DNA from: Kiritimatiellia bacterium
GTDB lineage: Bacteria; Verrucomicrobiota; Kiritimatiellia; RFP12; UBA1067
Length of the DNA stretch: 64,000 nt
NCBI GenBank assembly: GCA_017520845.1
Contig: JAFXEU010000023.1
Location: forward strand, 20,752-84,751
Reading direction: 5' to 3'
A program made the translations under genes and the position numbers. The notes under the pieces are model-generated. The model saw nothing but the letters and a program-made list of their open reading frames with translations. It was not told the DNA's origin and did not search any database. Positions within the stretch are counted from its first letter, which is position 1, and each line of letters starts with the position of its first letter. Of this stretch, positions 1 through 9,822 are shown one piece after another.

Positions 1-958
1 CTACTTTACCGGCATCGAAATCGGCTTTTATCCTGCCGTATCTCCGGACGCACTCCTCGCGGCACGCCGCGCGCACGACGACGTCGTTGACGATGCCGCT
101 CGCGATTCTGTTTACGCCCATGTCGGTCGGCGACTTGTACGGGCACGACTCGCCCATCATCCGCTCCCAGATTTCGCGCAGAATAGGATAACCCTCGACG
201 TCGCGGTTGTAATTTACGCGGATTTCGCCGTAAGCCAAAAAGTGATGCGGATCGATCTGATTCTCGTCCTTAAGCTCCAGCGTCGCCGCTTCATACGCGA
301 CGTTCAGCGGATGCATCAGAGGGAGATTCCATACCGGGAACGTCTCGAATTTCGCATAACCCGCCCTATTGCCGCGCTTCACCTCGTGATAAAGCATCGT
401 AAGACACGTGGCGAACTTCCCCGAGCCGGGACCCGGCCCCGTAACGACGACGATCGGCTTCTCGGTCGGGATGTAATCGTTGCGTCCGTAACCGGAATCG
501 CTCACGATGGTATCAAGGTCGTTGGGATAACCCTGAATCGGATAATGATAAAATACCGCCACGCCCGCGTCCTCGAGAGTCTTCGCGAAAGCGCGCGTCG
601 AGGGGTGGCCGTCGAAGCGCGTTATCGCGACTCCGCGCACGGAGATGCCGAATTCGCGCATCGCGTTTATGAGCTTAAGGGTCTCTTCCTCGTACGTCGT
701 ACCGTAGTCGGCGCGGCGCTTCTTCTGCTCGATATCGCCGGCGTAGATACAAAGCACAAGTTCGGCCTGATCGCCTAAACTCTGCAGAAGACGGAGCTTT
801 ACGTTAGGATCGTACCCGGGCAGGCAACGCGCGGCGTGATTGTCGTTCATCAGTTTGCCGCCGAATTCAAGATAGAGCTTGCCGTATTTCTCAGCGCGGC
901 GGCGAATTTCCTTCGACTGCTCGCGAACATACTTATCGTTGTCAAATCCTAATCTCAT
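1..958 (-). CDS. DUF1846 (UPF0371) family protein, 3' end cut off by the window edge
   Basis: This reading frame is open from an ATG at 958 to the window edge, giving about 319 residues without a stop. The opening MRLGFDNDKY, the LYLEFGGKL segment near residue 25 and a glycine-rich GPGPGSGK loop near residue 177 match the DUF1846/UPF0371 family, whose members are about 500 residues long, so roughly the last third lies outside the window. The biochemical role of the family is not established. The GPGPGSGK loop looks like a phosphate-binding loop, but that is only inference. The nifU-like gene lies 18 nt upstream on the same strand, so the two may be cotranscribed. Confidence 0.85.
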   Translation of the reverse strand, partial: MRLGFDNDKYVREQSKEIRRRAEKYGKLYLEFGGKLMNDNHAARCLPGYDPNVKLRLLQSLGDQAELVLCIYAGDIEQKKRRADYGTTYEEETLKLINAMREFGISVRGVAITRFDGHPSTRAFAKTLEDAGVAVFYHYPIQGYPNDLDTIVSDSGYGRNDYIPTEKPIVVVTGPGPGSGKFATCLTMLYHEVKRGNRAGYAKFETFPVWNLPLMHPLNVAYEAATLELKDENQIDPHHFLAYGEIRVNYNRDVEGYPILREIWERMMGESCPYKSPTDMGVNRIASGIVNDVVVRAACREECVRRYGRIKADFDAGKV

Positions 959-976
959 TTACCCCGCCGATCCGCG

Positions 977-1543
977 TCAACGCTTTATGATTTCGTCGAT
1001 GATTTTCTGGATGTTTTCTTTGCAGCGCCCGCAGCCGCCGCCCGCCTTGGTGAAGTTCATTACCTCCTCGACCGACGTAAGCTGGTTCTCCGTCACGACG
1101 CGGCGGATCTCGTTCTCGGAAACGTTGTAGCAAGAGCAAAGAACGCTTTCTTCCAGGTTCTTATCGGAATTCTCGCCCGTTTCGTAATTTTTTATAGCAG
1201 CTTCCATCGCTTCTCGACCCATTACAGAGCAATGCATCTTCTGAGGCGGAAGCCCGCCGAGATAGTCGGCGATCTCCTGATTCGTAATCTTTTTTGCCTC
1301 TTCAAGAGTCTTCCCGAGAACCATCTCGGTAAGCGCCGAGCTCGAAGCGATAGCGCTCGCGCAACCGAAAGTCTGAAATTTGGCTTCGACGATTTTACCG
1401 TCTTCTCCGAGCTTAAACTGAAATTTAAGCGCGTCTCCGCAGGCAAGAGAGCCGACCGTCGCGCTACCGTCGGGATTTTCAATCGTACCAACATTCCGGG
1501 GGTTCCGGAAGTGATCCATCATCTTGTCAGAATAGTTCCACAT
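977..1543 (-). CDS. NifU-like iron-sulfur cluster scaffold with C-terminal BFD-type [2Fe-2S] domain
   Basis: The 188-residue protein has an IscU/NifU N-terminal domain (about 1-125) with the three scaffold cysteines at C35 (ACGD), C61 (FGCAS) and C105 (MHCS). A BFD/Fer2_BFD domain (about 130-185) follows, with a CxC pair (LCSCYNV) and a CxxC pair (GCGRC). This is the NifU-without-Nfu layout used for Fe-S assembly in many anaerobes. The usual partner, an IscS/NifS cysteine desulfurase, is not in the window and may lie elsewhere. An extended minus-10 box ends 10 nt before the ATG and no Shine-Dalgarno is visible, so the mRNA may be almost leaderless. Confidence 0.92.
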   Translation of the reverse strand: MWNYSDKMMDHFRNPRNVGTIENPDGSATVGSLACGDALKFQFKLGEDGKIVEAKFQTFGCASAIASSSALTEMVLGKTLEEAKKITNQEIADYLGGLPPQKMHCSVMGREAMEAAIKNYETGENSDKNLEESVLCSCYNVSENEIRRVVTENQLTSVEEVMNFTKAGGGCGRCKENIQKIIDEIIKR

Positions 1544-1553
1544 ATCGGTTGAT

Positions 1554-1562
1554 ATTATACCA
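1554..1562 (-). promoter_or_regulatory. Extended minus-10 promoter of the nifU-like gene
   Basis: The minus strand reads TGGTATAAT here, an exact TGnTATAAT extended minus-10. Its downstream edge is 10 nt from the ATG at 1543. Confidence 0.7.
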
Positions 1563-1580
1563 TAAAAAGGGTCTGTCGGG

Positions 1581-2249
1581 TTAACCGAAATCCCCGGCAG
1601 AAGTGAACTCCAGACGCTTTGACGTGAACGGATGCTTAAAAGCTATCGAAAGCGAATGCAGAAAGAGCCTCGAAGCCTTTTTGCCGCCGTATTTAACGTC
1701 GCCGACGACAGGATGTCCCGCCTCCGAAAAATGTACGCGGATCTGGTTTTTTCGTCCGCTTTTCAGTTTCACCTCGACAAGCGAGACGCCTTTGGAAAAC
1801 GAAAGAACCCGCCACCCGGTCACAGCCCTTTTAGCGCCCTTCGTTCCCTCGGGGACGGACCGCACCCTGTACCCGTCGGCGTCTTCCTTCAGGTATGAAT
1901 CAAAAACGCCCTCTCCGGAATCAAGACGCCCTTCCACGCGGGCAAGATATGTCTTTTCGGTTAGATTATTCCAATCGGCTCTGAAATATTCGGCAACCTC
2001 TTCAGATTTTGCGAATATCATAACGCCGCTCGTCTCCCTGTCAAGGCGATGAACGAGCCAAACCCGTTTACGGCTTTTCGCCTGACCCTTGCGAACATAA
2101 GCGTTCAGATAATTCTCGGCCGTCGCCTGGGCTTCCCGCGCCGAACGCCCGTAAAGTTTCGTGTGAACGGTCAAGAGTCCCGCCGGCTTATCGATTACGA
2201 TAACATCCTTGTCCTCATGAAGAATCTTAAAAGGGAGACGCTCTTTCAT
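1581..2249 (-). CDS. RluA-family RNA pseudouridine synthase without S4 domain
   Basis: The 222-residue protein converts uridine to pseudouridine in rRNA or tRNA. It starts with the RluA-type DKPAGLLTVHT segment (about 20-30) and has the catalytic motif HRLDRETSG (about 67-75), whose Asp is the nucleophile. RKNQIRVHF and HPVVGDVKYG near the C-terminus are the usual RluA signatures. There is no N-terminal S4 RNA-binding domain, unlike the second RluA-type enzyme at 50674. It is the last gene of the long fhs-cpaB operon, 11 nt after recJ. The exact RNA target cannot be told from sequence. Confidence 0.9.
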   Translation of the reverse strand: MKERLPFKILHEDKDVIVIDKPAGLLTVHTKLYGRSAREAQATAENYLNAYVRKGQAKSRKRVWLVHRLDRETSGVMIFAKSEEVAEYFRADWNNLTEKTYLARVEGRLDSGEGVFDSYLKEDADGYRVRSVPEGTKGAKRAVTGWRVLSFSKGVSLVEVKLKSGRKNQIRVHFSEAGHPVVGDVKYGGKKASRLFLHSLSIAFKHPFTSKRLEFTSAGDFG

Positions 2250-2260
2250 GATGCGGTGAA

Positions 2261-3958
2261 TCAGCGGTTTACGGACAGGATTTTAAGTTCGACATGCTTC
2301 TCGCCGTATGTCGAAATCGCGGCTTTAAACATAACGTCGCAGGGAAGATGGGCTCTCGATCTGAGGCTTTCGATTTTAGAGCCCTTGTTCCACCAGACCG
2401 CGCGCAGGCCACCCGGAAACGCAAGCTGAAGATGACGGCCTTCGCCTCCCATTACGCGCACGTCCGAGAAATATACGTTTTTAAAGGCGAATACAGGCTC
2501 GGGATTTTCTTCCCCGAAAGGCTCCATCCGCGTAATGGAATCGACGAACTCAACCGTCATATCGCCCGGGGTCACCCACGCGTCAATCAAAATTTCACCG
2601 TCTTCGCCCTTCGCCGACGCTTCAGCCTGTGAACGGCAGGCGTCCGTGAAAAGCGACCTGAAATATTCAATGCAACCCGCCTTAACCGAAAAACCGGCGG
2701 CGGCGGCATGACCGCCGAAGCGCGAAAGCGCGTCAGAAGACGCCGTAAGAGCATCTCGCACGTTATACCCTTCCGGCGCGCGCGCAGAACCGTGATCCCC
2801 GACGAGAACGGCGACGGGAACCGCGCACGAAGGCGATTCGTCGGAGATCTTTTCAAGAACGCGCGCCGCGACAACGCCGGCGACGCCCTGATGTCCGTCC
2901 GGAAGAACGACAACCTGGGCGAATGCGCCCTTCTGTATCTGAACAAGCGCCGAATCGACCATATCCTGTTCGACGCTCTTACGCTCCATATTGCGCAGAT
3001 CAACCTGGCGCGCGAGTTCACGCGCCTCTTCGCGGTCTTTCGACAGCACGAGGCGCAACGCCTCGGAACCGTCGGACATACGCCCCGACGCGTTTATCCT
3101 GGGGCCGATCGCATATCCGAAATCCCTCGATGTCATGGCGACGACACCCGGACGGCAGACGCGCTGAAAAAGTTCCTTGAGCCCCATAGGAGCGTATTTC
3201 CGGAAAAGTTTCAACGCCTCGGAAACGAGAATCCTGTTCTGATCCTTCAAAGGCATTATGTCCGTTATCGTCGCCAGTCCCGCAAGAACTATCAGCGGAC
3301 CCGCGACGGAGCCGCCGTCGTAAAGCCCCGCCTCGCGGAACCTGACGATAAGCGCATTCGCGAGCATAAAAGCGACACCTGCGCCGCAGAGCCCCGAAAG
3401 CTCCTCCGGAGAGCGGACTTTCGGATTTACTATCGGACAGTCCGGCAGTTCTTCGCCCGGCAGATGATGATCGGTGACAACGACGTCAATACCCTTCGAT
3501 TTTAAAAACGCCGTCTCGTCGACCGAGTTTATGCCGTTATCGACAGTGACGACGAACTTCACGTCGGGATGTTCCTTCAAAAGCCTCTCGACCGTTTTTG
3601 CGTTAAGTCCGTAACCTTCTTCCATACGTTTAGGAAGAAACGGATGAACGTCAAACTCCAAAATCTCAAGAGTCTTTACCAGTATCGCCGTGGCGCAGAT
3701 TCCGTCGCAGTCGTAATCGCCGAGAATTACCGTTTTCCTGTTTTCGCGTTTCGCCGCCATGACGGCCAGGACGGCTTCGTCGATTCCGGGCAGGCGTCCC
3801 GGAGGGAGAAGATTTTTATGGGACGGATTGAAGAAGTCTTCGAGAGTGTCGGCCGTAACGCCTCTTAAAGCGAGAAGCCTGGCCATAAGCGGGCTTTCGC
3901 CCGCTCTGACCAGCAAGGCCGCTTCGGCCTCGGAGACTTCTCTCTCTTTCCAGATCAT
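2261..3958 (-). CDS. recJ: Single-stranded-DNA-specific 5'-3' exonuclease RecJ
   Basis: The 565-residue protein is the expected length for RecJ, which degrades single-stranded DNA 5' to 3' in recombination and mismatch repair. DHH-superfamily metal-binding motifs are visible in order: GDYDCDG (about 80), VDNGINS (about 144) and TDHHLPG (about 165). The DHHA1 region with GGHAAAAGF lies near residue 430, followed by the RecJ OB-like domain. It follows ilvE by 17 nt and precedes the rluA-like gene by 11 nt in the same operon. No functional link with those neighbours is apparent. Confidence 0.96.
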   Translation of the reverse strand: MIWKEREVSEAEAALLVRAGESPLMARLLALRGVTADTLEDFFNPSHKNLLPPGRLPGIDEAVLAVMAAKRENRKTVILGDYDCDGICATAILVKTLEILEFDVHPFLPKRMEEGYGLNAKTVERLLKEHPDVKFVVTVDNGINSVDETAFLKSKGIDVVVTDHHLPGEELPDCPIVNPKVRSPEELSGLCGAGVAFMLANALIVRFREAGLYDGGSVAGPLIVLAGLATITDIMPLKDQNRILVSEALKLFRKYAPMGLKELFQRVCRPGVVAMTSRDFGYAIGPRINASGRMSDGSEALRLVLSKDREEARELARQVDLRNMERKSVEQDMVDSALVQIQKGAFAQVVVLPDGHQGVAGVVAARVLEKISDESPSCAVPVAVLVGDHGSARAPEGYNVRDALTASSDALSRFGGHAAAAGFSVKAGCIEYFRSLFTDACRSQAEASAKGEDGEILIDAWVTPGDMTVEFVDSITRMEPFGEENPEPVFAFKNVYFSDVRVMGGEGRHLQLAFPGGLRAVWWNKGSKIESLRSRAHLPCDVMFKAAISTYGEKHVELKILSVNR

Positions 3959-3975
3959 CCCGTTCGACCGATCTC

Positions 3976-5007
3976 TTACGCGTCGATTTTAACCTCGTGA
4001 CACCAGCCGTGGACGTCTTCCAGAAGACCGTACTGAATACCCTGAACGGTATCGTAAAGCTTCTGGAGATGTTCGCCGACGGTATCCTTGTCGGAAATCT
4101 TAATAACATCCTCGCCGCGTGTGATCTCCCAGACGGGCGTTATCACGACGGCTGTTCCGCATGCGGCGACTTCGGCGAATTCGCGGATCTCATCGTACGG
4201 AACGGGACGACACTCGACTTTCCAGCCGAGATCGGCGGCGCACTCCTTGAGCGACATGTTCGTGATGGACGGGAGAATCGAGTTGCTGTCGGGAGTAACG
4301 TACGTTCCGTCCTTTGTGATGCCGATGAAGTTAGACGTTGAAAACTCCTCGACGTACTTGTGGGTCTTCGCGTCGAGATAAAGCTCGACGGGCCAGCCGT
4401 CGTGCTTCGCCTTCTCGTGGGCGTAAAGTGACGCGGCGTAGTTTCCGCCGACCTTCACGTCGCCCATACCGTTGGGGGCGGCGCGGTCCCAATCGTCGAG
4501 AATGACGGCTCTGACGGGCTTAAGTCCGCCCTTGTAGTAGGCGCCTACGGGCATAACCATTACCATAAAGGTATATTCCTTGGCGGGAGCGACGCCGATC
4601 TGGGGGCCGGTGCCGATAAGCAAAGGCCTCAGATAGAGAGAGCCTCCCGTACCGTACGGAGGAACGTACTCCTCGTTGGCGCGTACGACCTTGTCGACCG
4701 CGTCGATGAACATGTCCACCGGAACGGGCGGCATCACGCAGCGCTCCGCCGTCTTATACATGCGCTTGGCGTTCTCCTCGGGGCGGAAAATCACGATCTT
4801 TCCGTCCTTCTGACGGAAGGCCTTCATTCCCTCGAAGCACTCCTGGCCGTAATGCAGGCAGCTCGCGCCGATATGCATCGTGATTTCGGGCTTCTTGACG
4901 AATTCGCCTTCAGACCACGCTCCGTCTTTCCACGTGTAGCGGATGTGGCAGTTCACCTCCGAAAAACCGAAGCCCAAACTGGCCCAGTCGATATCTGTTC
5001 TTGGCAT
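3976..5007 (-). CDS. ilvE: Branched-chain amino acid aminotransferase
   Basis: The 343-residue PLP enzyme interconverts valine, leucine and isoleucine with their 2-oxo acids. The class IV aminotransferase signature is clear: CFEGMKAFR (about 58-66), FRPEENAKRM, and the PLP-lysine segment GDVKVGGNYAASL (about 183-195). Length and the YLRPLLIGTG motif place it in the larger type II BCAT group. It has a strong Shine-Dalgarno (AAGGAG) and follows the DUF2723 gene by 21 nt. A weak minus-10-like TATAAT sits in that gap, so it may also have its own promoter. Confidence 0.95.
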   Translation of the reverse strand: MPRTDIDWASLGFGFSEVNCHIRYTWKDGAWSEGEFVKKPEITMHIGASCLHYGQECFEGMKAFRQKDGKIVIFRPEENAKRMYKTAERCVMPPVPVDMFIDAVDKVVRANEEYVPPYGTGGSLYLRPLLIGTGPQIGVAPAKEYTFMVMVMPVGAYYKGGLKPVRAVILDDWDRAAPNGMGDVKVGGNYAASLYAHEKAKHDGWPVELYLDAKTHKYVEEFSTSNFIGITKDGTYVTPDSNSILPSITNMSLKECAADLGWKVECRPVPYDEIREFAEVAACGTAVVITPVWEITRGEDVIKISDKDTVGEHLQKLYDTVQGIQYGLLEDVHGWCHEVKIDA

Positions 5008-5028
5008 TTTGTTTTCTCCTTTATTATA

Positions 5029-8000
5029 TTACTTGATTAAACCGTTTTCAGGCGCATACGTTCCGGGCATCCCGCGGGGAGCCCTCTTCTGAGCGTTTAT
5101 GTCGTCGACGATTATCCCGAGGACCTTATCGCGCTGCACAAAACCGAATCGCGGATATAAAAGCTCAACGATCTTTCTGGACTCGTAATATCCCTGCGCG
5201 GCCTTGTATCTGGCGTACAGGGCCAGCAGATTGGCGTCCTGAGCCTTGTCGCGAATGCTCTTCATGTACTCCTCGAGACGGCTCAACATCAAAGAGAAAT
5301 TATGCTTTGCCGCGAAGTCGAAAAATCTGTAAGTCTCCGCCCGATAGTTTTTCAGAGGGGAATTACCGTCCAGAGAATAATAATGAGCAAGAATCGCCCA
5401 TTCGACAAAGAGATTCACGTCGGGTTTGTCGGCAACGGCCTTATATTCGATCAACGCATGATACGCCGCGTCGAGGCGACCCGTCGAAAGGAATATCTTT
5501 GCGGCCTTATGAAGATAATTCCGGTTCTTCGACTTCAAAACGTCTTCCGCGACGAGAGACATTATCATCTGAGCCTTTTCCTTGAAGCCGAATTCAATAT
5601 ATGCGTCCGCAAGGGCGCAGGAGTCCTCAAGCGTAAGACCCGCCTTTTTGACTTCCGCAAACCACTCTTCATCGTTTTTCGTGTTCATCCCTTCCTGTCC
5701 GAACCGGCTCAGCATGGAGAGATTTGCGAGATATTTCTTTATGTTGCCCGTACGTTTGTTGTTGGGATCGATCTTGTCGGTATATTCGACCAAATCTCTT
5801 GCCGTCTCAAACCGGCCCTTCGGCAGGAGGTAGGATCCTATGTATCTGAAGGTGGCCTCGGGCGACGCGGGATAAAGAAGATGGGCTTCACGGAACGCGG
5901 TTGCCGCATCGGCGTAGCGACCCTGCTTGACGTAAAGCCCCGCGATCGACGCCCTTAATTTCGAGAAACTCTTCTGGGCCGCAAAATCGCGGCGGTACAT
6001 CGGATCGCTAATGAGCCTTCTCGTATACCAGTCCCAGAAATCACGATCCTTGCGGGCAAGAGCGGGATTATACGCCGTCGTATCGGCGTTGATCTTCATT
6101 ATCAGGCCGTGAGGCGACAGATACGGATACATCCACTCCATCGCGTAACTCTCTTCGATGTAGAATGAATGGCGGCTTCTGTCATGCTCGTGCATCATCT
6201 TGGCGAGCTCGGCGTTGATCTCCATAACTTCCAGCGCTCCCGTAACCTGAAGCCTGCCGTTTCTGGCGCTCACGCCTTTACGGTCGGCATAGCGCTGAAA
6301 CGCGACGGCGCTGTCCTCCTCGGAAGGTATCCAGATTTCATCGCCGTAGAGATCTCGCTCGACGGCCATGTACGTTCCGTCCGCGAGAGCGTTTTGGGTG
6401 ATGAGATAGATGTCGGGTCTGAAGTTCGCGCCGTAAATCATATATGTGGGAACAAAGCGCCCCGGATCGGTACCGCCGAAGAAAACGGAATACGGATCCA
6501 TCGGCGGCGGATAATCGGGATCGGGCAAAGGCTCCTCATCCTCGGTTATCTGCGCTCTGATCGCCTTGGCTCCGTCAAGCTGATACGCTCCGAACTGCCA
6601 TCCGAAAGTATGGCCGTTCTGTTCCGATCCGCCGAATCTGAATACGATTTCATCGTCAGTGTAGTTTTTAACCACGGGGGTCACACCCGCTCCGAGCAGA
6701 ATCGCGGCGCAAAGGATAAAGCCTAAAACGCGCGGTGCCGGACGGCGCTTAACTCCGGAGGCCAGCCTCAGATAGGCGAAAGCGGCAAAAATAACGAGGC
6801 CGTAACCGATCCACATGGCGATCATGGCATGAGACGAGATGAATTTCACTTTCTGGATGAAACCGTCCTGGATGTCTCCCTTGACGTCGGCCAAAAGAAT
6901 AAGCGGCAAGGTCATCACGAAAAAGCACGCTCCGGACGCGATAATCCACTGCTGAGTGAGGTTGCCCGCGTCGAACGAGACGGTCGGAACGGAACTTTCG
7001 CGAAGCCTGAATCTGACGATGGCCGGAACCGAGAAATATGCAACACCAAAAACCGACAAAACGCTCAGGCAGAGAGCAAAAGCCAACGGCGAGCCGTTAG
7101 GAAGCGTCCATTTGTAAATACTCAGGAAAAGCGCACCTGCAACGACTGCCGCGCATACCGCCAACGACCCCGTACGGCCTTCGCGCAGAGCAACATCGAC
7201 AAATCTGCGCAACGCCATCGCGGGACGGACCAGCAACTGTTTAAAAGCGATGTAAAGAACGCCGAAGACGGCGGGAACCGCCATAAGCAGAAGCAGCAAC
7301 CTGTCGAATGCGAGCAAAGCTCCGGTTTCTTTAGCTCCGCAAGCGATCGAAATCGCGCGAACACCAAGAAGAATCGCAAAGAAACAGGAGAACCAGAGAG
7401 CGCTGTACGAAATCTTCTTTCCGGCAACGCGGACCGTAAAGCGCCAGCATGCCAGAGGCAGCAGGGACAATACGATCAGATAATCAGAGAACTGCACTTT
7501 CAGCTCGGTGAAATAATGTATCGTCTGAGCTTTAATCAACGCGAAAAATTCGGAAAATCCGCCAAATGACGGCATTTTAATCTCTTCGTACTGACCGCGC
7601 GTAATGGCGTGCTTAAAACCGTCCCATGTTCTCGGATATCCCCAATTCATCGGAGGATTGCGAAATTCGGAAACGATCGGCATATAAGCGTAAAACGAAA
7701 GACCGAGCTGCGCGAAAAACGCCGCGCCCGCCACGGATCTGCCGTGAGGAAGAACGAACCAAACCAGCGCGAGAACGGTGAAATTCCATACGAGCGGCCA
7801 CCAGAACCACCACGTCGAAGGATGCGCAAGACCATGCATCGCGCCGCGGGAAAGAAGCAGATGAAGCGCAAGCTGGAATCCGGCGACAGGAATGGCGAAA
7901 CAAAGCCCCTTCTTTACGAAAACGGACAGGGCGACTAAAGTGACGATCAGAAAGAGCATTGTCGCTGAGGAGGGATAGGCATCCGTCGGCAGATCAAGCT

Positions 8001-9822
8001 CCTTGGCCATTTCGGCTTTTACGGCCTTATCCGTACAGGCGTCCATCTCTTCCGTCACGGCGCTGCGCCAGCTTTCATAGGACGGAAGATCCTCGACGTT
8101 CGCATATCCGAAAGACTCGGCCAGCCCTTCGGAGGACGGGACCTTAACGAAAACGACAGCTATCGCCATAACCGCGAAGACGGCGGATGCTATGATAAAA
8201 CGCTTTGAAAGTCCGCAGAAAAGCGTTTCATCCTCGCGCATCGCAGCGGCAATGGCTAACGCGACGGAAATCATCGTAAAGGCGCCGACGAGAACATAAA
8301 CGATCGGATTCGCCAACGGCGCGTACAATTCGGCGTCGGTCCCCGTCCAGGTGACTTCGCTTGAAAAAAGCGTTCCCGCAAGAACAAGGAGAATCGCGCC
8401 CGTGACGGATCCGCCGATGACGGTTTGTACCGCAGCGCCGGCGTTAACGCGCTTTTTCACGAAAACCGCCGCAATCAAGGATGCGAAAAAGAGAATGAAC
8501 GACAGAATTACAACGGACAATGAAGGCAGCGAGTCCGTCCTCGATTCTATCGTACCGCCGACAATCCGCTCGAGATCTTTAAGTTTAGCGTCTTTCAGAC
8601 GGTATTTACCGTCTTTTTTAAGTTCAAGATCCTGTATGCCGAATCCCAGCGGCTCGAGATATTCCTTGGCCACGCCGTTGACGGATTTAAAATCTATACC
8701 TTCAAGCTGACGCTGATAAAACTTTCTGGCCTTGGAAATATTAACCAGTTTCGCCCTCGCTTCGTCGTTGATCGTTCTGGCCAGGCGCTCGCCGCTGTCC
8801 ATCTTCTTCAATTCCGATTCGAGCGCCAAACAATCCTTATATACGGAGGACGGTATTTTAACGCCTTCACTTTTAAGTTCCGCAATGACCTTCTTGCGGT
8901 TAGAGAGCTCCGACTCGAGGAATTTTCTCTGCGCGGAGAACTCTTTCTCTCCGGCGGCGTATAAGCCGTAATATTGGCCTATCTCGGTGCAGACGGCGGC
9001 ATACTCCTCGTTGGAAACGCCGACCGGGGCGCGTTTGACGGTAACCTCGCTGGACATTCCGGATCTCGCGCGCTGATAGTCTCCTGTTTTCAGCACCTGG
9101 AACGTCAACAGAACCGGTATAAGAAAAAGCGCGAAATCGCGGAACAGTTTGAAATTTTTAAGCGCGATGATTATGCCGAGCGGAACGGCGGCAAAAAGGA
9201 GAACCTGATAGTTGGTGAGCCCGAGACCGAAAACGAACGCGACAAACCATAGTATTTTATTGGAAGGAGAGCGCATCCACCGGTACGACAGAAGAAAAAC
9301 GAGCATCAGAAAAAGAGAGTTGAGCGAATATATCTCAACGATCGTCGACTGAGACCATTCAACCGGCGAAAAAGCGAACGCGAGCGCACCGCCCACGCCG
9401 CCCGCGAAGGAAAGCCAGTCGGCGGCTTTCGACTCCTTCTCCGGGAACAGGGAATCGCGTTTCCCGTTGAAGATAAAATCGGAGGAACTGCGGCTTATGA
9501 GCATGGCCGTGCAACCCGCGGCCAAAGCGCCGAACACCGCCGAGCAGCAACTGACCGCCCATGCGGGGTTAGGATGCCCCATGTATGTGACAAAAGAAAA
9601 TATCTTGCAGAAAATCCATGTGCAGAAGGTCCAGAACGGATACCCCGGAGGATGCGGCACGCCGAGATGGGCGCTGGCGGTTGCGAGTTCGCCGGAATCC
9701 TCAAGACCTACGGAAGGACCGAGAGTATAAAAATAAACGCCGAACGTAACGAGTGTCGCAACCCAGAACGCCGCCCAGTCGAACCTGGAAAAAAAGCTCT
9801 TTTTCATGATTTTGTCAAACAT
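5029..9822 (-). CDS. Giant DUF2723 multi-spanning membrane protein with C-terminal TPR-like helices
   Basis: This 1,597-residue protein is the largest in the window. Residues about 10-180 form a DUF2723 module (GLEDSGELATASAHLGVPHPPGYPFW), a GT-C-like fold related to protein O-mannosyltransferases. Many further membrane helices lie between about 190 and 1070. Two soluble inserts are unusual: a charged, coiled-coil-like stretch at about 285-400 between early helices, and a helical TPR-like tail from about 1290. Family members are thought to move glycans from lipid carriers onto exported proteins; acting here on Tad-secreted proteins would be inference from its overlap with tadB. The start could also be the internal ATG at 9807. 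It overlaps tadB by 8 nt. Confidence 0.85.
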   Translation of the reverse strand: MFDKIMKKSFFSRFDWAAFWVATLVTFGVYFYTLGPSVGLEDSGELATASAHLGVPHPPGYPFWTFCTWIFCKIFSFVTYMGHPNPAWAVSCCSAVFGALAAGCTAMLISRSSSDFIFNGKRDSLFPEKESKAADWLSFAGGVGGALAFAFSPVEWSQSTIVEIYSLNSLFLMLVFLLSYRWMRSPSNKILWFVAFVFGLGLTNYQVLLFAAVPLGIIIALKNFKLFRDFALFLIPVLLTFQVLKTGDYQRARSGMSSEVTVKRAPVGVSNEEYAAVCTEIGQYYGLYAAGEKEFSAQRKFLESELSNRKKVIAELKSEGVKIPSSVYKDCLALESELKKMDSGERLARTINDEARAKLVNISKARKFYQRQLEGIDFKSVNGVAKEYLEPLGFGIQDLELKKDGKYRLKDAKLKDLERIVGGTIESRTDSLPSLSVVILSFILFFASLIAAVFVKKRVNAGAAVQTVIGGSVTGAILLVLAGTLFSSEVTWTGTDAELYAPLANPIVYVLVGAFTMISVALAIAAAMREDETLFCGLSKRFIIASAVFAVMAIAVVFVKVPSSEGLAESFGYANVEDLPSYESWRSAVTEEMDACTDKAVKAEMAKELDLPTDAYPSSATMLFLIVTLVALSVFVKKGLCFAIPVAGFQLALHLLLSRGAMHGLAHPSTWWFWWPLVWNFTVLALVWFVLPHGRSVAGAAFFAQLGLSFYAYMPIVSEFRNPPMNWGYPRTWDGFKHAITRGQYEEIKMPSFGGFSEFFALIKAQTIHYFTELKVQFSDYLIVLSLLPLACWRFTVRVAGKKISYSALWFSCFFAILLGVRAISIACGAKETGALLAFDRLLLLLMAVPAVFGVLYIAFKQLLVRPAMALRRFVDVALREGRTGSLAVCAAVVAGALFLSIYKWTLPNGSPLAFALCLSVLSVFGVAYFSVPAIVRFRLRESSVPTVSFDAGNLTQQWIIASGACFFVMTLPLILLADVKGDIQDGFIQKVKFISSHAMIAMWIGYGLVIFAAFAYLRLASGVKRRPAPRVLGFILCAAILLGAGVTPVVKNYTDDEIVFRFGGSEQNGHTFGWQFGAYQLDGAKAIRAQITEDEEPLPDPDYPPPMDPYSVFFGGTDPGRFVPTYMIYGANFRPDIYLITQNALADGTYMAVERDLYGDEIWIPSEEDSAVAFQRYADRKGVSARNGRLQVTGALEVMEINAELAKMMHEHDRSRHSFYIEESYAMEWMYPYLSPHGLIMKINADTTAYNPALARKDRDFWDWYTRRLISDPMYRRDFAAQKSFSKLRASIAGLYVKQGRYADAATAFREAHLLYPASPEATFRYIGSYLLPKGRFETARDLVEYTDKIDPNNKRTGNIKKYLANLSMLSRFGQEGMNTKNDEEWFAEVKKAGLTLEDSCALADAYIEFGFKEKAQMIMSLVAEDVLKSKNRNYLHKAAKIFLSTGRLDAAYHALIEYKAVADKPDVNLFVEWAILAHYYSLDGNSPLKNYRAETYRFFDFAAKHNFSLMLSRLEEYMKSIRDKAQDANLLALYARYKAAQGYYESRKIVELLYPRFGFVQRDKVLGIIVDDINAQKRAPRGMPGTYAPENGLIK

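Noticed and set aside
242..778. Plus-strand ORF of 178 codons
   Set aside because: It is antisense to the DUF1846 gene, whose motifs are clear on the minus strand.
2708..3505. Plus-strand ORF of 265 codons
   Set aside because: It lies opposite recJ and is rich in Arg, typical of antisense frames of this GC-rich genome.
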